Part shown: in pieces, positions 15,828 through 24,854 of the stretch
Layout of the letters: each line of letters starts with the position of its first letter
How positions within the stretch are numbered: the first letter of the stretch is position 1
Assembly (NCBI GenBank): GCA_964568975.1
Contig: CAZMSO010000044.1
Coordinates: 1 to 24,854 of the forward strand
Length of the DNA stretch: 24,854 nucleotides
Reading direction: 5' to 3'
DNA from: CAZADA01 sp964568975
GTDB lineage: Bacteria > Pseudomonadota > Alphaproteobacteria > Caulobacterales > Maricaulaceae
Translations under genes and position numbers: made by a program
Notes under the pieces: generated by a model
Told to the model about the DNA's origin: nothing
What the model saw: the letters and a program-made list of their open reading frames with translations, nothing else
Databases searched by the model: none

Positions 15828-15859
15828 TGATATCGAGTTTCGATATCATGATATCGAAA
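15828..15859. promoter_or_regulatory. Overlapping palindromes, candidate operator of the lipoprotein gene
   Basis: Three alternating half-sites of the type CGATATCA share 32 bases. Positions 15838-15859 form a perfect 22-bp palindrome with half TTTCGATATCA. Positions 15828-15848 form a second inverted repeat, TGATATCGA-gtt-TCGATATCA. A possible minus-strand promoter, TTGCCG (15867-15862) with TATCGA 16 bases on, would lie across it. The arrangement suits cooperative binding of a dimeric regulator; the regulator is unknown. Confidence 0.7.
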
Positions 15860-15872
15860 AACGGCAAGGCCG
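15857..15872 (-). terminator. Candidate rpsD terminator
   Basis: On the minus strand CGGC-ctt-GCCG is followed directly by TTTTT, 40 bases after the rpsD stop. The stem is short (four pairs) and the T-run merges into the palindrome that precedes the lipoprotein gene. Confidence 0.4.
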
Positions 15873-15911
15873 CAAGGCGCAGAGCCGCGCGGCGTCCGAG
15901 ATGACCAAAAT

Positions 15912-16529
15912 TTAAGAGGAGTAGAACTCCACCACGAGGTTCGGCTCCATCTTCGCGGCGTAGGGCACGTCGTTCAGCTCCGGCACGCGCAAAAATGTCG
16001 CTGACATGGCCTTGGGATCGACCTCGATGTAATCGGGGACGTCGCGCTCGGCGCTTTCCATCGCCTCAAGCACAAGGGCCAAATTCCGAGATTTCTCGCG
16101 CACTTGCACGACATCGCCGGGCTTGCAGCGGAAGCTTGGAATGTTGGTGCGCACGCCGTTGACCATGACATGGGCGTGATTGACGAATTGGCGCGCAGCG
16201 AAGACGGTTGGGACAAATTTCGCCCGGTACACGACCGCGTCCAGGCGTGTCTCCAGGAGACCGACTAAGTTTTCGGCCGTGTTGCCCTTCATGCTGGAGG
16301 CGTCGTCATACACGCGGCGGAATTGTTTCTCAGTGATGTTGCCGTAATAGCCTTTGAGCTTTTGTTTCGCGCGCAGCTGAATGCCGAAGTCCGACAATTT
16401 ACCTTTGCGGCCCTGACCGTGCATCCCGGGGCCATAGCTGCGTTTATTCACGGGGCTTTTGGGGCGACCCCAGATGTTTTCACCCATCCGGCGGTCAATT
16501 TTGTATTTGGCGCTCTGGCGCTTTGACAT
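15912..16529 (-). CDS. rpsD: 30S ribosomal protein S4
   Basis: Primary 16S rRNA-binding protein that nucleates assembly of the 30S subunit body; in several bacteria S4 also acts as a translational repressor. The 205-residue protein starts MSKRQSAKYKIDRRMGENIWG, typical of alphaproteobacterial S4 (in place of the ARYxGP start). It then has YGPGMHGQGRKGKLSDFGIQL, the S4 RNA-binding domain (LETRLDAVVYRAKF, ARQFVNHAHVMVNG) and the C-terminal VVEFYSS. The four-cysteine zinc site of some S4 proteins is absent. I chose ATG 16529, with GAGAG upstream; longer in-frame starts give an unrelated arginine-rich leader. It stands alone, not in a ribosomal protein operon. Confidence 0.98.
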   Translation of the reverse strand: MSKRQSAKYKIDRRMGENIWGRPKSPVNKRSYGPGMHGQGRKGKLSDFGIQLRAKQKLKGYYGNITEKQFRRVYDDASSMKGNTAENLVGLLETRLDAVVYRAKFVPTVFAARQFVNHAHVMVNGVRTNIPSFRCKPGDVVQVREKSRNLALVLEAMESAERDVPDYIEVDPKAMSATFLRVPELNDVPYAAKMEPNLVVEFYSS

Positions 16530-16682
16530 GGTCTCTCGCTTTGACGCGAGCCGGCGGGCCTCCCCATGAGGCTCGCGATTGCAACGGCGGCGGCGCGTCG
16601 TCCCGTCGTGATCGGCCGCGGCGGCGCTGCGGCCCGCCCCCGTGCGCCGTGGGGTGAGCGCGCGCTGGCGAAGCGCGGTGTG

Positions 16683-16707
16683 TGTCAAGCGTATGGGCGT
16701 TTGTCAA
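16683..16707 (-). promoter_or_regulatory. Two TTGACA -35-like boxes upstream of rpsD
   Basis: On the minus strand TTGACA occurs at 16707-16702 and again at 16688-16683, 19 bases apart, in the 174 bases before rpsD. No good -10 is visible at the right distance from either, so the promoter assignment is tentative. Confidence 0.3.
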
Positions 16708-17669
16708 CTCACAGACGCGCCGAGCGCGTCAGCCACGTCGAAACGCACGCCCAGCAGATCCTCCGTCGCGACCCACAGGCGCCCCCACGCCGCGCGATCG
16801 CGCGCATGGGCGGCCACGGTCGCGTCACCCACGGGCCCGCGAGCTTCGCGGAAATGCTGGGGCCCGTAATACGCGCCCCGTTTGGCTTCGCGTGCGGCGG
16901 CGGCCAGCACCGTCGGCGCCGCGCCAGCGCGCGCAGACTGGGCGAGCAGCGGATTGGTGACGCGGTAAAGCGCCTGGAAAAACCCGGTGGGCCTGGTGCT
17001 TTGCAGGCGCGTGTCGGCATAGCCTGGATGACACGCGACCGCCATAGCGCGCGCGCCAGCGGCCTGCAGCCGGCGATCGAGCTCGAACGCAAACATCAAA
17101 TTGGCCAGCTTTGAGCGGGTGTATGAGCGCGTCGGCGAATAGCGCCGCGTCATCATGAGATCATCGAAATCCAGGGCGCCGTATTTGTGGGCGATGCTTG
17201 AGACCACGACCACGCGTCCGGCCGCGGCCTCCACCCGGTCGAGAAGCAGGCGCGTCCATTCAAAGTGGCCGATGTGATTGACCCCAAGCTGCAGCTCAAA
17301 GCCGTCGCGGGTTTTTTGCAAAGGCGTCTGCATGACGCCGGCGTTGTTGATCAGGGCGTCCACGCGATGGTGACGCGCGCGCACCGTGGCCGCGGCCTCG
17401 CGCACCGACCGCAAATCCGCTAAGTCCACGCGCACCGCGCTGACGGCGCCGCGCGCGTTCGCCTGAAGGTCGTGGGTCGCCGCCGCCGCCTTCGCCTCCG
17501 AGCGGCAGGCGAGCACGACATCACCGCCGGCCGCCGCCAACATCCGCGCCGCCTCCAAGCCGACGCCGCTGTTCGCGCCCGTGATCAGGTAGACCTTGCC
17601 GGACAAATCAGGCAGCTGGTCCGGCGACCATTGGGTGAAGCCGCTGTCGACAATGCGTTGATCTGGCAT
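16704..17669 (-). CDS. Short-chain dehydrogenase/reductase, retinol-dehydrogenase-like
   Basis: A 321-residue NAD(P)-dependent oxidoreductase of the SDR superfamily. The Rossmann cofactor motif TGANSGVG, the structural motif NNAGVM, the catalytic serine in VVVVSSIAHKYG, and the catalytic YTRSK are all present. The order and length fit the retinol dehydrogenase/WWOX-like subgroup, whose bacterial substrates are mostly unknown. I chose ATG 17669, with AGGGA upstream. An ATG at 17711 is possible, but the candidate promoter at 17702-17730 covers it and would begin transcription downstream of it. The gene is divergent from a TetR regulator 60 bases away, its likely controller. Confidence 0.92.
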   Translation of the reverse strand: MPDQRIVDSGFTQWSPDQLPDLSGKVYLITGANSGVGLEAARMLAAAGGDVVLACRSEAKAAAATHDLQANARGAVSAVRVDLADLRSVREAAATVRARHHRVDALINNAGVMQTPLQKTRDGFELQLGVNHIGHFEWTRLLLDRVEAAAGRVVVVSSIAHKYGALDFDDLMMTRRYSPTRSYTRSKLANLMFAFELDRRLQAAGARAMAVACHPGYADTRLQSTRPTGFFQALYRVTNPLLAQSARAGAAPTVLAAAAREAKRGAYYGPQHFREARGPVGDATVAAHARDRAAWGRLWVATEDLLGVRFDVADALGASVS

Positions 17670-17701
17670 GATTTTCCCTGACGCGCCGACGCGTTTATGC
17701 G

Positions 17702-17730
17702 TATTGGACATTTTTAGTCGAGGATGTCAA
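17702..17730 (-). promoter_or_regulatory. Divergent promoter region of the dehydrogenase and TetR genes
   Basis: On the minus strand TTGACA (17730-17725) is a perfect -35; CCAATA 17 bases on is a weak -10. The -35 overlaps the TetR start codon. TTGGACAT and ATGTCAAT, separated by 12 bases (17704-17731), form an imperfect inverted repeat that could be the TetR operator. Confidence 0.4.
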
Positions 17731-18314
17731 TGGCGTCGCTTGAGTGTGATCCCGCGCCGGACCCGCGCCCCGTCGTGGAGCTGTTTGCGCATTACGGCTT
17801 TCGCCGCGCGTCCATGAGGGATTTGGCGCGGGCGCTGGGTGTGTCGCGCCAGACGGTCTACAATCGGTTTCGCACCAAGGAGGCGGTGCGCGATTGGGCG
17901 CTGAGCGCCTTCGCCAGGCGTTTGTTGAGCGACGCCATCGCGGCGCTGGCATGGCGGGAGACGCCGACGGATGCGTGTTTGCGCGCTGCGTTCATGCGCT
18001 GGACGGGCGATCATGTGCCGCTGGTGCGCGCTGCGCCCCATGGCGGCGAGATTATGGTGATGGGTGTCGCAGCGCTGAAGGACGCGGCCTCGGACCCCGC
18101 TCTGCAGTTTCACGATCGGCTTGCGGCCTTTGTCAGGGAACGGCGCGGCCTCGCGGCGGACCGAGCGGACGCTGTGGCGTTGACGCTGTTGGCGGCCTCA
18201 AAGGGTGTGCTCATGAGCGTCAACACGACGGAGGCGTACGCCGCAGCCATGGCGCGCGTGATTGAGGCGGTGCTGGCTGCGCCCGAAGCGCCCGAAGCGC
18301 CCCTCAGCCCGTGA
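17730..18314 (+). CDS. TetR/AcrR-family transcriptional regulator
   Basis: A 194-residue regulator. The N-terminal helix-turn-helix is clear: VVELFAHYGFRRASMRDLARALGVSRQTVYNRFRTKEAVRDWAL. The C-terminal ligand domain is unremarkable and ends in an Ala-Pro-Glu repeat (APEAPEAPLSP) encoded by a GCGCCCGAA nine-base repeat at 18279-18302. I chose ATG 17730 because GAGG at 17720-17723 is 6 bases upstream; ATG 17724 directly abuts it. The divergent layout suggests it represses the neighbouring dehydrogenase and itself. The ligand is unknown, and there is no sign that it controls the distant RND pump. Confidence 0.92.
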   Translation: MASLECDPAPDPRPVVELFAHYGFRRASMRDLARALGVSRQTVYNRFRTKEAVRDWALSAFARRLLSDAIAALAWRETPTDACLRAAFMRWTGDHVPLVRAAPHGGEIMVMGVAALKDAASDPALQFHDRLAAFVRERRGLAADRADAVALTLLAASKGVLMSVNTTEAYAAAMARVIEAVLAAPEAPEAPLSP

Positions 18315-18377
18315 CGCGCGCCCGAGCCTTTGCACCGGCGTGTGCTGAGAGGGCCGCGCGCCGAAGGCTCACGCGCG
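18315..18377. terminator. Stem between convergent tetR and trmJ genes
   Basis: Arms GAGCCTT (18324-18330) and AAGGCTC (18364-18370) pair perfectly, extended outside a small internal loop by CGCGCG (18315-18320) and CGCGCG (18372-18377). It begins right at the TetR stop and covers the trmJ stop, so it could end transcription from both sides. The 33-base loop is long and there is no U-run. Confidence 0.35.
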
Positions 18378-19139
18378 ACGCCGCTGGAGAGCTTTAAGCG
18401 CGCCGCGCAGCGTGCGCACCTCCTGCTCGGTGAGGCCGGCGCGCGCGAACGCCGCGCGCATATGGCGCATCATAAGGGGCTGTTTGTCGGGGGGATGGAA
18501 GTACCGCGCCTCCTCCAGCGCCTGCTCCAGATGCGCCATCAACCCTTCGAAATCCGCCTTTGTCGCGGGCGCGAGATCACGATGGAACGCCACCTCCTGG
18601 GTCGCGCGCGCGCCCCACGCATAAGCGAAGACGCCGACAGCTTGCGCCAAATTCAGCGAGGAGAAGGCCCGATTCACCGGATACGTCACAATCGCATCTG
18701 CGCGCACAATCTCGTCATTCGTGAGCCCCGAGGCCTCCGGCCCGAACAGGACAGCGACGGACACTCCCGCCGCCGCCCGCGCCGCGAGCGCCGCAACCGC
18801 GGCATCCGGCGGTAGGACCGGGATCTCCAGCTCCCGCGGCCGCGCCGTCGCCGCCAGCGCATAACCGACATCGCTCAGAGCCGCGTCGACGTCGCTGTGG
18901 ACACGCACTGTGATGGGCGCGGCGTCGGCAGCCGGGCCGCCCCCCGCCGGGTCATCACCGCAGCCGAGCGCGCCGGCGGCCATGGCGAAGGCCGCGCGGT
19001 TCGGCCACGGGTCGCGCGGGGCGGCGAGGCGCAAATCCTTCAGGCCGAAATTCGCCATCACGCGGGCGGCGGCGCCAATGTTTTCACCCAATTGCGGGCG
19101 CGCCAAAACGACGGCCGGCGGTCGTCCTTGCTCACCCAT
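18369..19139 (-). CDS. trmJ: TrmJ/TrmH-type SPOUT RNA 2'-O-methyltransferase
   Basis: A 256-residue AdoMet-dependent methyltransferase of the SpoU family. In E. coli, TrmJ methylates the 2'-OH of nucleotide 32 in tRNA. Family motif 1 is visible in VVLARPQLGENIGAAARVMANFGL. Motif 2 is VAVLFGPEASGLTNDEI, and motif 3 (the knot and AdoMet site) is NRAFSSLNLAQAVGVFAYAW. A C-terminal helical extension resembles that of TrmJ rather than TrmH, including RHMRAAFARAGLTEQEVRTLRG. I chose ATG 19139 because the conserved part begins a few residues later; it lacks a strong ribosome binding site, and GTG 19145 is an alternative. It follows the bestrophin-like gene by 63 bases. Confidence 0.9.
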   Translation of the reverse strand: MGEQGRPPAVVLARPQLGENIGAAARVMANFGLKDLRLAAPRDPWPNRAAFAMAAGALGCGDDPAGGGPAADAAPITVRVHSDVDAALSDVGYALAATARPRELEIPVLPPDAAVAALAARAAAGVSVAVLFGPEASGLTNDEIVRADAIVTYPVNRAFSSLNLAQAVGVFAYAWGARATQEVAFHRDLAPATKADFEGLMAHLEQALEEARYFHPPDKQPLMMRHMRAAFARAGLTEQEVRTLRGALKALQRRRA

Positions 19140-19202
19140 CAGCACCAGTCCCTGGGCGCACGCGACGCGCCGGAAACGGGGACGCTCCACCCCGCGCCAG
19201 GT

Positions 19203-20231
19203 CTAAGCGCCCTCGGCGGCGGCGTCTGTGCGCATGCGCGCGGCGATGCGCGCCCCCACATCGGCGAATGCGTCGCGCTTGACTTCCCAATACCCGTCGA
19301 AGTGGGACGCCATGTCCACCATCATCAAAAACAGAAACGTCATGCTGAATGTGAGAAACCACAAAATCACCGGCGTGAGCGCAGCGCTGCCGGCGGCGTC
19401 GGCGGTCATTTGGCCCTCCGTGAGGAAAAACGGGCCGACCACAAACACCGACAGCACCAACATCATAATGATCATAAACGGCGACGGCCGGGCCAGCATA
19501 TAAGCGATCCGCCGCGCCCGCACGCTCGCTAAGCTGTCGATGCGGCCCATCACATGATCAAGCGTCAATGCGTCGCGGGGGCTGCTGGCGAGGCGCAAGG
19601 AGGAGAGCTCCACGACGACGGCGTCGATAATGTCTTGATTGGCCGCCATTTGGCTGCGCCGTTTGAACTCAGACGACGTGACGTTGCGCGTGTACTCAAG
19701 GAGTTTGCTCTGAATTGCGTGCACGCACGCGCGCCCCTTCGCGTCCTCGACCGCCGACAGCCATGGTAGAAACTGCGAGATAGAGTCCAAATGCATCGCC
19801 TCGTCACGCAACACATAATTAATATTGTCATGATCCTGCATGCTTTTGAATACAAGAAACGCGACAATAATGGCGTAAATCGTTGAAATCGTGGCGTTGA
19901 AAATCTCCAGCGTCAACTGATCGGAATCGCGATCCGGGCGCACATCCAGCAGCGACAACGCCGTTTGCGCTGCGTCCGTCTCGTAAAGCACGACGGCGAG
20001 AAAGCCGATCACCGCCGGTGTCAGCACCCGAATGCCGAACACCTCCACCAGCCGCAGCAGCGCCCCATCGACGCGACGCCCCAGCCACCCCGCGATCACG
20101 ATCAGCGGACCGCACGCCGCAAACGCCACGCCGAGGCTTGCTGAGTCCCCCACCACCGGGTGGCGCGCCAGGATTGCGCCGCCGCCAATCGTGATGGCCG
20201 CCGAGATCGCGCCAGCGTACCGCATGATCAT
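19203..20231 (-). CDS. Bestrophin-like (DUF4239-type) membrane protein
   Basis: A 342-residue inner-membrane protein with hydrophobic segments near residues 7-22, 37-50, 66-84, 112-125, 245-265 and 278-300. A cytoplasmic helical domain lies in the middle. The block YVLRDEAMHLDSISQFLPWL, followed by a YTRNVTSSEF segment, and the C-terminal FLMMVDMASHFDGYW resemble the bacterial DUF4239 family. That family is distantly related to bestrophin anion channels; function in bacteria is not established. I chose ATG 20231, preceded by AGGGGGATGGG; ATG 20225 is also possible. A candidate promoter lies at 20255-20283. It may share a transcript with trmJ, though no functional link is evident. Confidence 0.8.
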   Translation of the reverse strand: MIMRYAGAISAAITIGGGAILARHPVVGDSASLGVAFAACGPLIVIAGWLGRRVDGALLRLVEVFGIRVLTPAVIGFLAVVLYETDAAQTALSLLDVRPDRDSDQLTLEIFNATISTIYAIIVAFLVFKSMQDHDNINYVLRDEAMHLDSISQFLPWLSAVEDAKGRACVHAIQSKLLEYTRNVTSSEFKRRSQMAANQDIIDAVVVELSSLRLASSPRDALTLDHVMGRIDSLASVRARRIAYMLARPSPFMIIMMLVLSVFVVGPFFLTEGQMTADAAGSAALTPVILWFLTFSMTFLFLMMVDMASHFDGYWEVKRDAFADVGARIAARMRTDAAAEGA

Positions 20232-20254
20232 CCCATCCCCCTTTGTTCTTGTTC

Positions 20255-20283
20255 TGTTTAACAGACACACGTCATTGTGGCAA
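20255..20283 (-). promoter_or_regulatory. Candidate promoter of the bestrophin-like gene
   Basis: On the minus strand TTGCCA (20283-20278, five of six to consensus) and TAAACA (20260-20255) are separated by exactly 17 bases, 23 bases before the start codon. The -10 is weak, so this is tentative. Confidence 0.35.
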
Positions 20284-20410
20284 GAGATCGCGCGACACGC
20301 ACGCCGGCGCTATGGCTTCCGCCACCCCGAGGAGAATGCTAGTCACAGCTGGTGTTCTCGCGATCGCGCGCCGATCGCCCCCTCATCCACAACTGCGGAG
20401 GCAGAGCGCC

Positions 20411-21622
20411 GTGATCAAGGTGAAGAACCCGATTGTCGAACTCGACGGCGATGAAATGACCCGGATCATCTGGGCGATGATTAAGGAAAAGCTTATTCTT
20501 CCTTATCTCGATCTCGACCTTCATTATTATGACTTATCGATCCAATCGCGTGACGCGACGGATGACCAAATCACCATCGACGCCGCCCACGCCATTCAAC
20601 AACACGGCGTCGGCGTCAAATGCGCCACAATCACGCCAGACGAAGCGCGGGTTGAGGAATTTGGCCTCAAAAAGATGTGGCGCAGTCCTAACGGCACAAT
20701 CCGCAATATTTTGGGCGGCGTGGTCTTCCGGGCGCCGATCATTTGCAAAAACGTGCCGCGGTTGGTTCCGGGTTGGACGCAACCCATCGTCATTGGTCGT
20801 CACGCCTATGGCGATCAATACCGCGCGACGGACTTCAAATTTCCGGGAGCGGGCACGCTCACCATCAAATTTGAAGGCGAGGACGGGACGATTATTGAGC
20901 ATGAGGTGTTCCAAGCGCCGGACTCCGGCATCGCCATGGCGATGTACAATCTCGATTCCTCCATTCGTGACTTTGCGCGGGCAAGCTTCAATTATGGCCT
21001 TCGGCTGAATTACCCCGTCTATATGTCAACGAAGAACACGATCCTCAAAGCCTATGACGGGCGATTTAAAGACATTTTCCAAGAGATCTATGACGCCGAA
21101 TTCAGACAACAGTTCGAGGCTCAGGGCCTGCATTACGAACACCGGCTGATCGACGACATGGTCGCGGCATGTCTCAAATGGTCCGGCGGCTATGTCTGGG
21201 CCTGTAAGAACTATGACGGCGACGTGCAGTCCGACACCGTCGCCCAAGGCTTTGGGTCCTTAGGCATGATGACGTCGGTGCTGATGTCGCCAGACGGCAA
21301 AACGGTCGAAGCCGAGGCCGCCCACGGCACCGTCACGCGCCATTACCGCGCCCATGAGCGCGGCGAAGCCACCTCCACCAACTCCATCGCCTCCATTTTC
21401 GCGTGGACGAACGGGCTGAAAAACCGCGGCCGCATGGACGACACGCCAGACGTGGTCGCCTTCGCGGACAAACTTGAGCACACCATCATCAACACGGTCG
21501 AAACCGGGAACATGACGAAGGATTTGGCGCTGCTCGTCGGCGATCAGCAAAGCTGGCTCACCACCGAGGGGTTCTTGGACGCGGTGGCCGAGCGGCTTGA
21601 GCGCGCGATGACGACGGCCTGA
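20411..21622 (+). CDS. icd: NADP-dependent isocitrate dehydrogenase
   Basis: Oxidative decarboxylation of isocitrate to 2-oxoglutarate in the TCA cycle. The 403-residue length and sequence fit the subfamily shared by alphaproteobacteria and eukaryotes, not the E. coli type. Characteristic blocks are NPIVELDGDEMTRIIW at the N-terminus, KCATITPDEARVEEF, KKMWRSPNGTIRNILGGVVFR with the substrate-binding serine and arginines, and YVWACKNYDGDVQSDTVAQGFGSLGMM with metal-binding aspartates. EAAHGTVTRHYR is the cofactor site. I chose GTG 20411, with GGAGG (20397-20401) 9 bases upstream; an upstream extension to 20243 is not homologous. It is followed 12 bases later by a VOC gene. Confidence 0.97.
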   Translation: MIKVKNPIVELDGDEMTRIIWAMIKEKLILPYLDLDLHYYDLSIQSRDATDDQITIDAAHAIQQHGVGVKCATITPDEARVEEFGLKKMWRSPNGTIRNILGGVVFRAPIICKNVPRLVPGWTQPIVIGRHAYGDQYRATDFKFPGAGTLTIKFEGEDGTIIEHEVFQAPDSGIAMAMYNLDSSIRDFARASFNYGLRLNYPVYMSTKNTILKAYDGRFKDIFQEIYDAEFRQQFEAQGLHYEHRLIDDMVAACLKWSGGYVWACKNYDGDVQSDTVAQGFGSLGMMTSVLMSPDGKTVEAEAAHGTVTRHYRAHERGEATSTNSIASIFAWTNGLKNRGRMDDTPDVVAFADKLEHTIINTVETGNMTKDLALLVGDQQSWLTTEGFLDAVAERLERAMTTA

Positions 21623-21634
21623 GGTCCGCCTCCC

Positions 21635-22038
21635 ATGCGACTGAACCAGGTCACTCTGCCCGTCAGGGATTACGCCGCGTCCGTGGCGTTTTATCAGGCG
21701 TTGGGGCTCCTCCTCATCGTCGACGCGCCACCACGGTATGCGCGGTTTGAGTGCCCGCCGGCGGCGCCGGATGACGACCCGCCGACGGTGTCGCTCCACC
21801 TCGACCCGGCGTGGACGGGCGCGGATTGGCCGCTCGTCTATCTGGAGGTCGCGGATGTCGACGCGGTGCTCGCTCGCCTCGCCACCGCGGGCGTCACGCC
21901 GCTCAGCGCGCCTGAAACCGCACGCTATGGCTGGCGCGAGGCGGATGTACGCGACCCAGCCGGCAATCGGCTGCGCCTCTATCAGGCCGGGACGATGCGG
22001 CGCTTTCCGCCGTGGCGCGTGAATTCCGCGGCCGACGC

Positions 22039-22042
<4 letters not shown>
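21635..22042 (+). CDS. Glyoxalase/VOC-superfamily protein downstream of icd
   Basis: A 135-residue VOC-fold protein with two modules: MRLNQVTLPVRDYAASVAFYQALGL, then LVYLEVADVDAVLARLATAGVTPL, ending READVRDPAGNRLRLYQAG. Position suggests co-transcription with icd, from which it is separated by 12 bases; TGAGG, overlapping the icd stop, is the probable ribosome binding site. The substrate is unknown. It is unlike the other VOC protein in this window outside the fold. Its stop codon overlaps the alaS stop on the opposite strand. Confidence 0.88.
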
Positions 22043-24711
<2,669 letters not shown>

Positions 24712-24796
24712 TGCTTTGTCGCGGCGCCTCAGGCGCTCCAAGTTGCGCCGCCGGCCAGCCCCGGCGGCGATCACAGCTTAGTGGATATACCCCTCT

Positions 24797-24827
24797 CGCC
24801 GCGCCCCCGCCAGGGAGGAGCGCGGCG
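24797..24827. other. Eight-base-pair hairpin at the right edge, upstream of alaS
   Basis: Arms CGCCGCGC and GCGCGGCG are perfect with a 15-base loop. It lies about 86 bases before the alaS start on the minus strand, so it may end an upstream gene just outside the window or sit in the alaS leader. No T-run is present. Confidence 0.35.
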
Positions 24828-24854
24828 GCCCCTGCACCCAGGCGCTGGAGCCAT

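Noticed and set aside
20245..20262. Alphaproteobacterial SOS box (GTTC-N7-GTTC) upstream of the bestrophin-like gene
   Set aside because: The site reads GTTC-N7-GTTT, one mismatch in a key half, and neither neighbour is a typical SOS gene.
20243..20410. N-terminal extension of isocitrate dehydrogenase by 56 residues
   Set aside because: The family begins just before NPIVELDGDEMTR, and GTG 20411 has its own GGAGG; the upstream sequence is the divergent promoter region.

Overview
GC-rich bacterial chromosome, most likely an alphaproteobacterium. Support: alaS lies next to an NADP-dependent isocitrate dehydrogenase gene, an arrangement I associate with alphaproteobacteria; rpsD is a stand-alone 205-residue gene; NadK is of the short type that I recall from alphaproteobacteria; and coding sequence shows strong G/C preference at third codon positions. 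A Caulobacterales, Hyphomonadaceae or Parvularculales-like source is plausible but cannot be fixed from this window. I found no tRNA, rRNA, CRISPR array, transposase, integrase or phage gene. The window is mainly core chromosome with some small accessory modules.

Layout. 1-218 holds no gene I can support. 219-5711 is a plus-strand run: a polytopic membrane protein, methionyl-tRNA synthetase (metG) overlapping a RidA-family gene, a class II aldolase/adducin-fold protein and a possibly lipid-anchored cytochrome c. 5875-12364 is a minus-strand run, read right to left: EgtB-type sulfoxide synthase, a small outer-membrane beta-barrel protein, a membrane fusion protein and an RND efflux transporter; the last two overlap by 4 bp. 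12631-14876 is plus-strand: NAD kinase, an orphan Hpt-domain protein, and an ArsR-type repressor with a glyoxalase-fold (VOC) protein. 14877-15408 has no intact gene but holds a probable frameshifted minus-strand gene and two strong hairpins. 15409-17669 is minus-strand: a small lipoprotein, ribosomal protein S4 and a short-chain dehydrogenase. A TetR regulator (17730-18314) diverges from the dehydrogenase. TrmJ-type RNA methyltransferase and a bestrophin-like (DUF4239-type) membrane protein follow on the minus strand, divergent from icd. icd plus a second VOC gene converge on alaS, sharing stop-codon bases with it.

How the parts work together. The metG, rpsD, trmJ, alaS, nadK and icd genes are housekeeping functions. 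The MFP/RND pair is a tripartite-pump core without a TolC-type partner here. The ArsR/VOC pair is a compact self-regulated module: a perfect inverted repeat fills the spacer of a good promoter whose predicted start coincides with the GTG start codon, which suggests a leaderless message. The small lipoprotein gene has a cluster of alternating half-sites, including a perfect 22-bp palindrome, in front of it. These two regulatory regions, the frameshifted ORF and a three-copy 16-bp repeat upstream of egtB are the least ordinary features. I did not find a clearly new multi-gene system.
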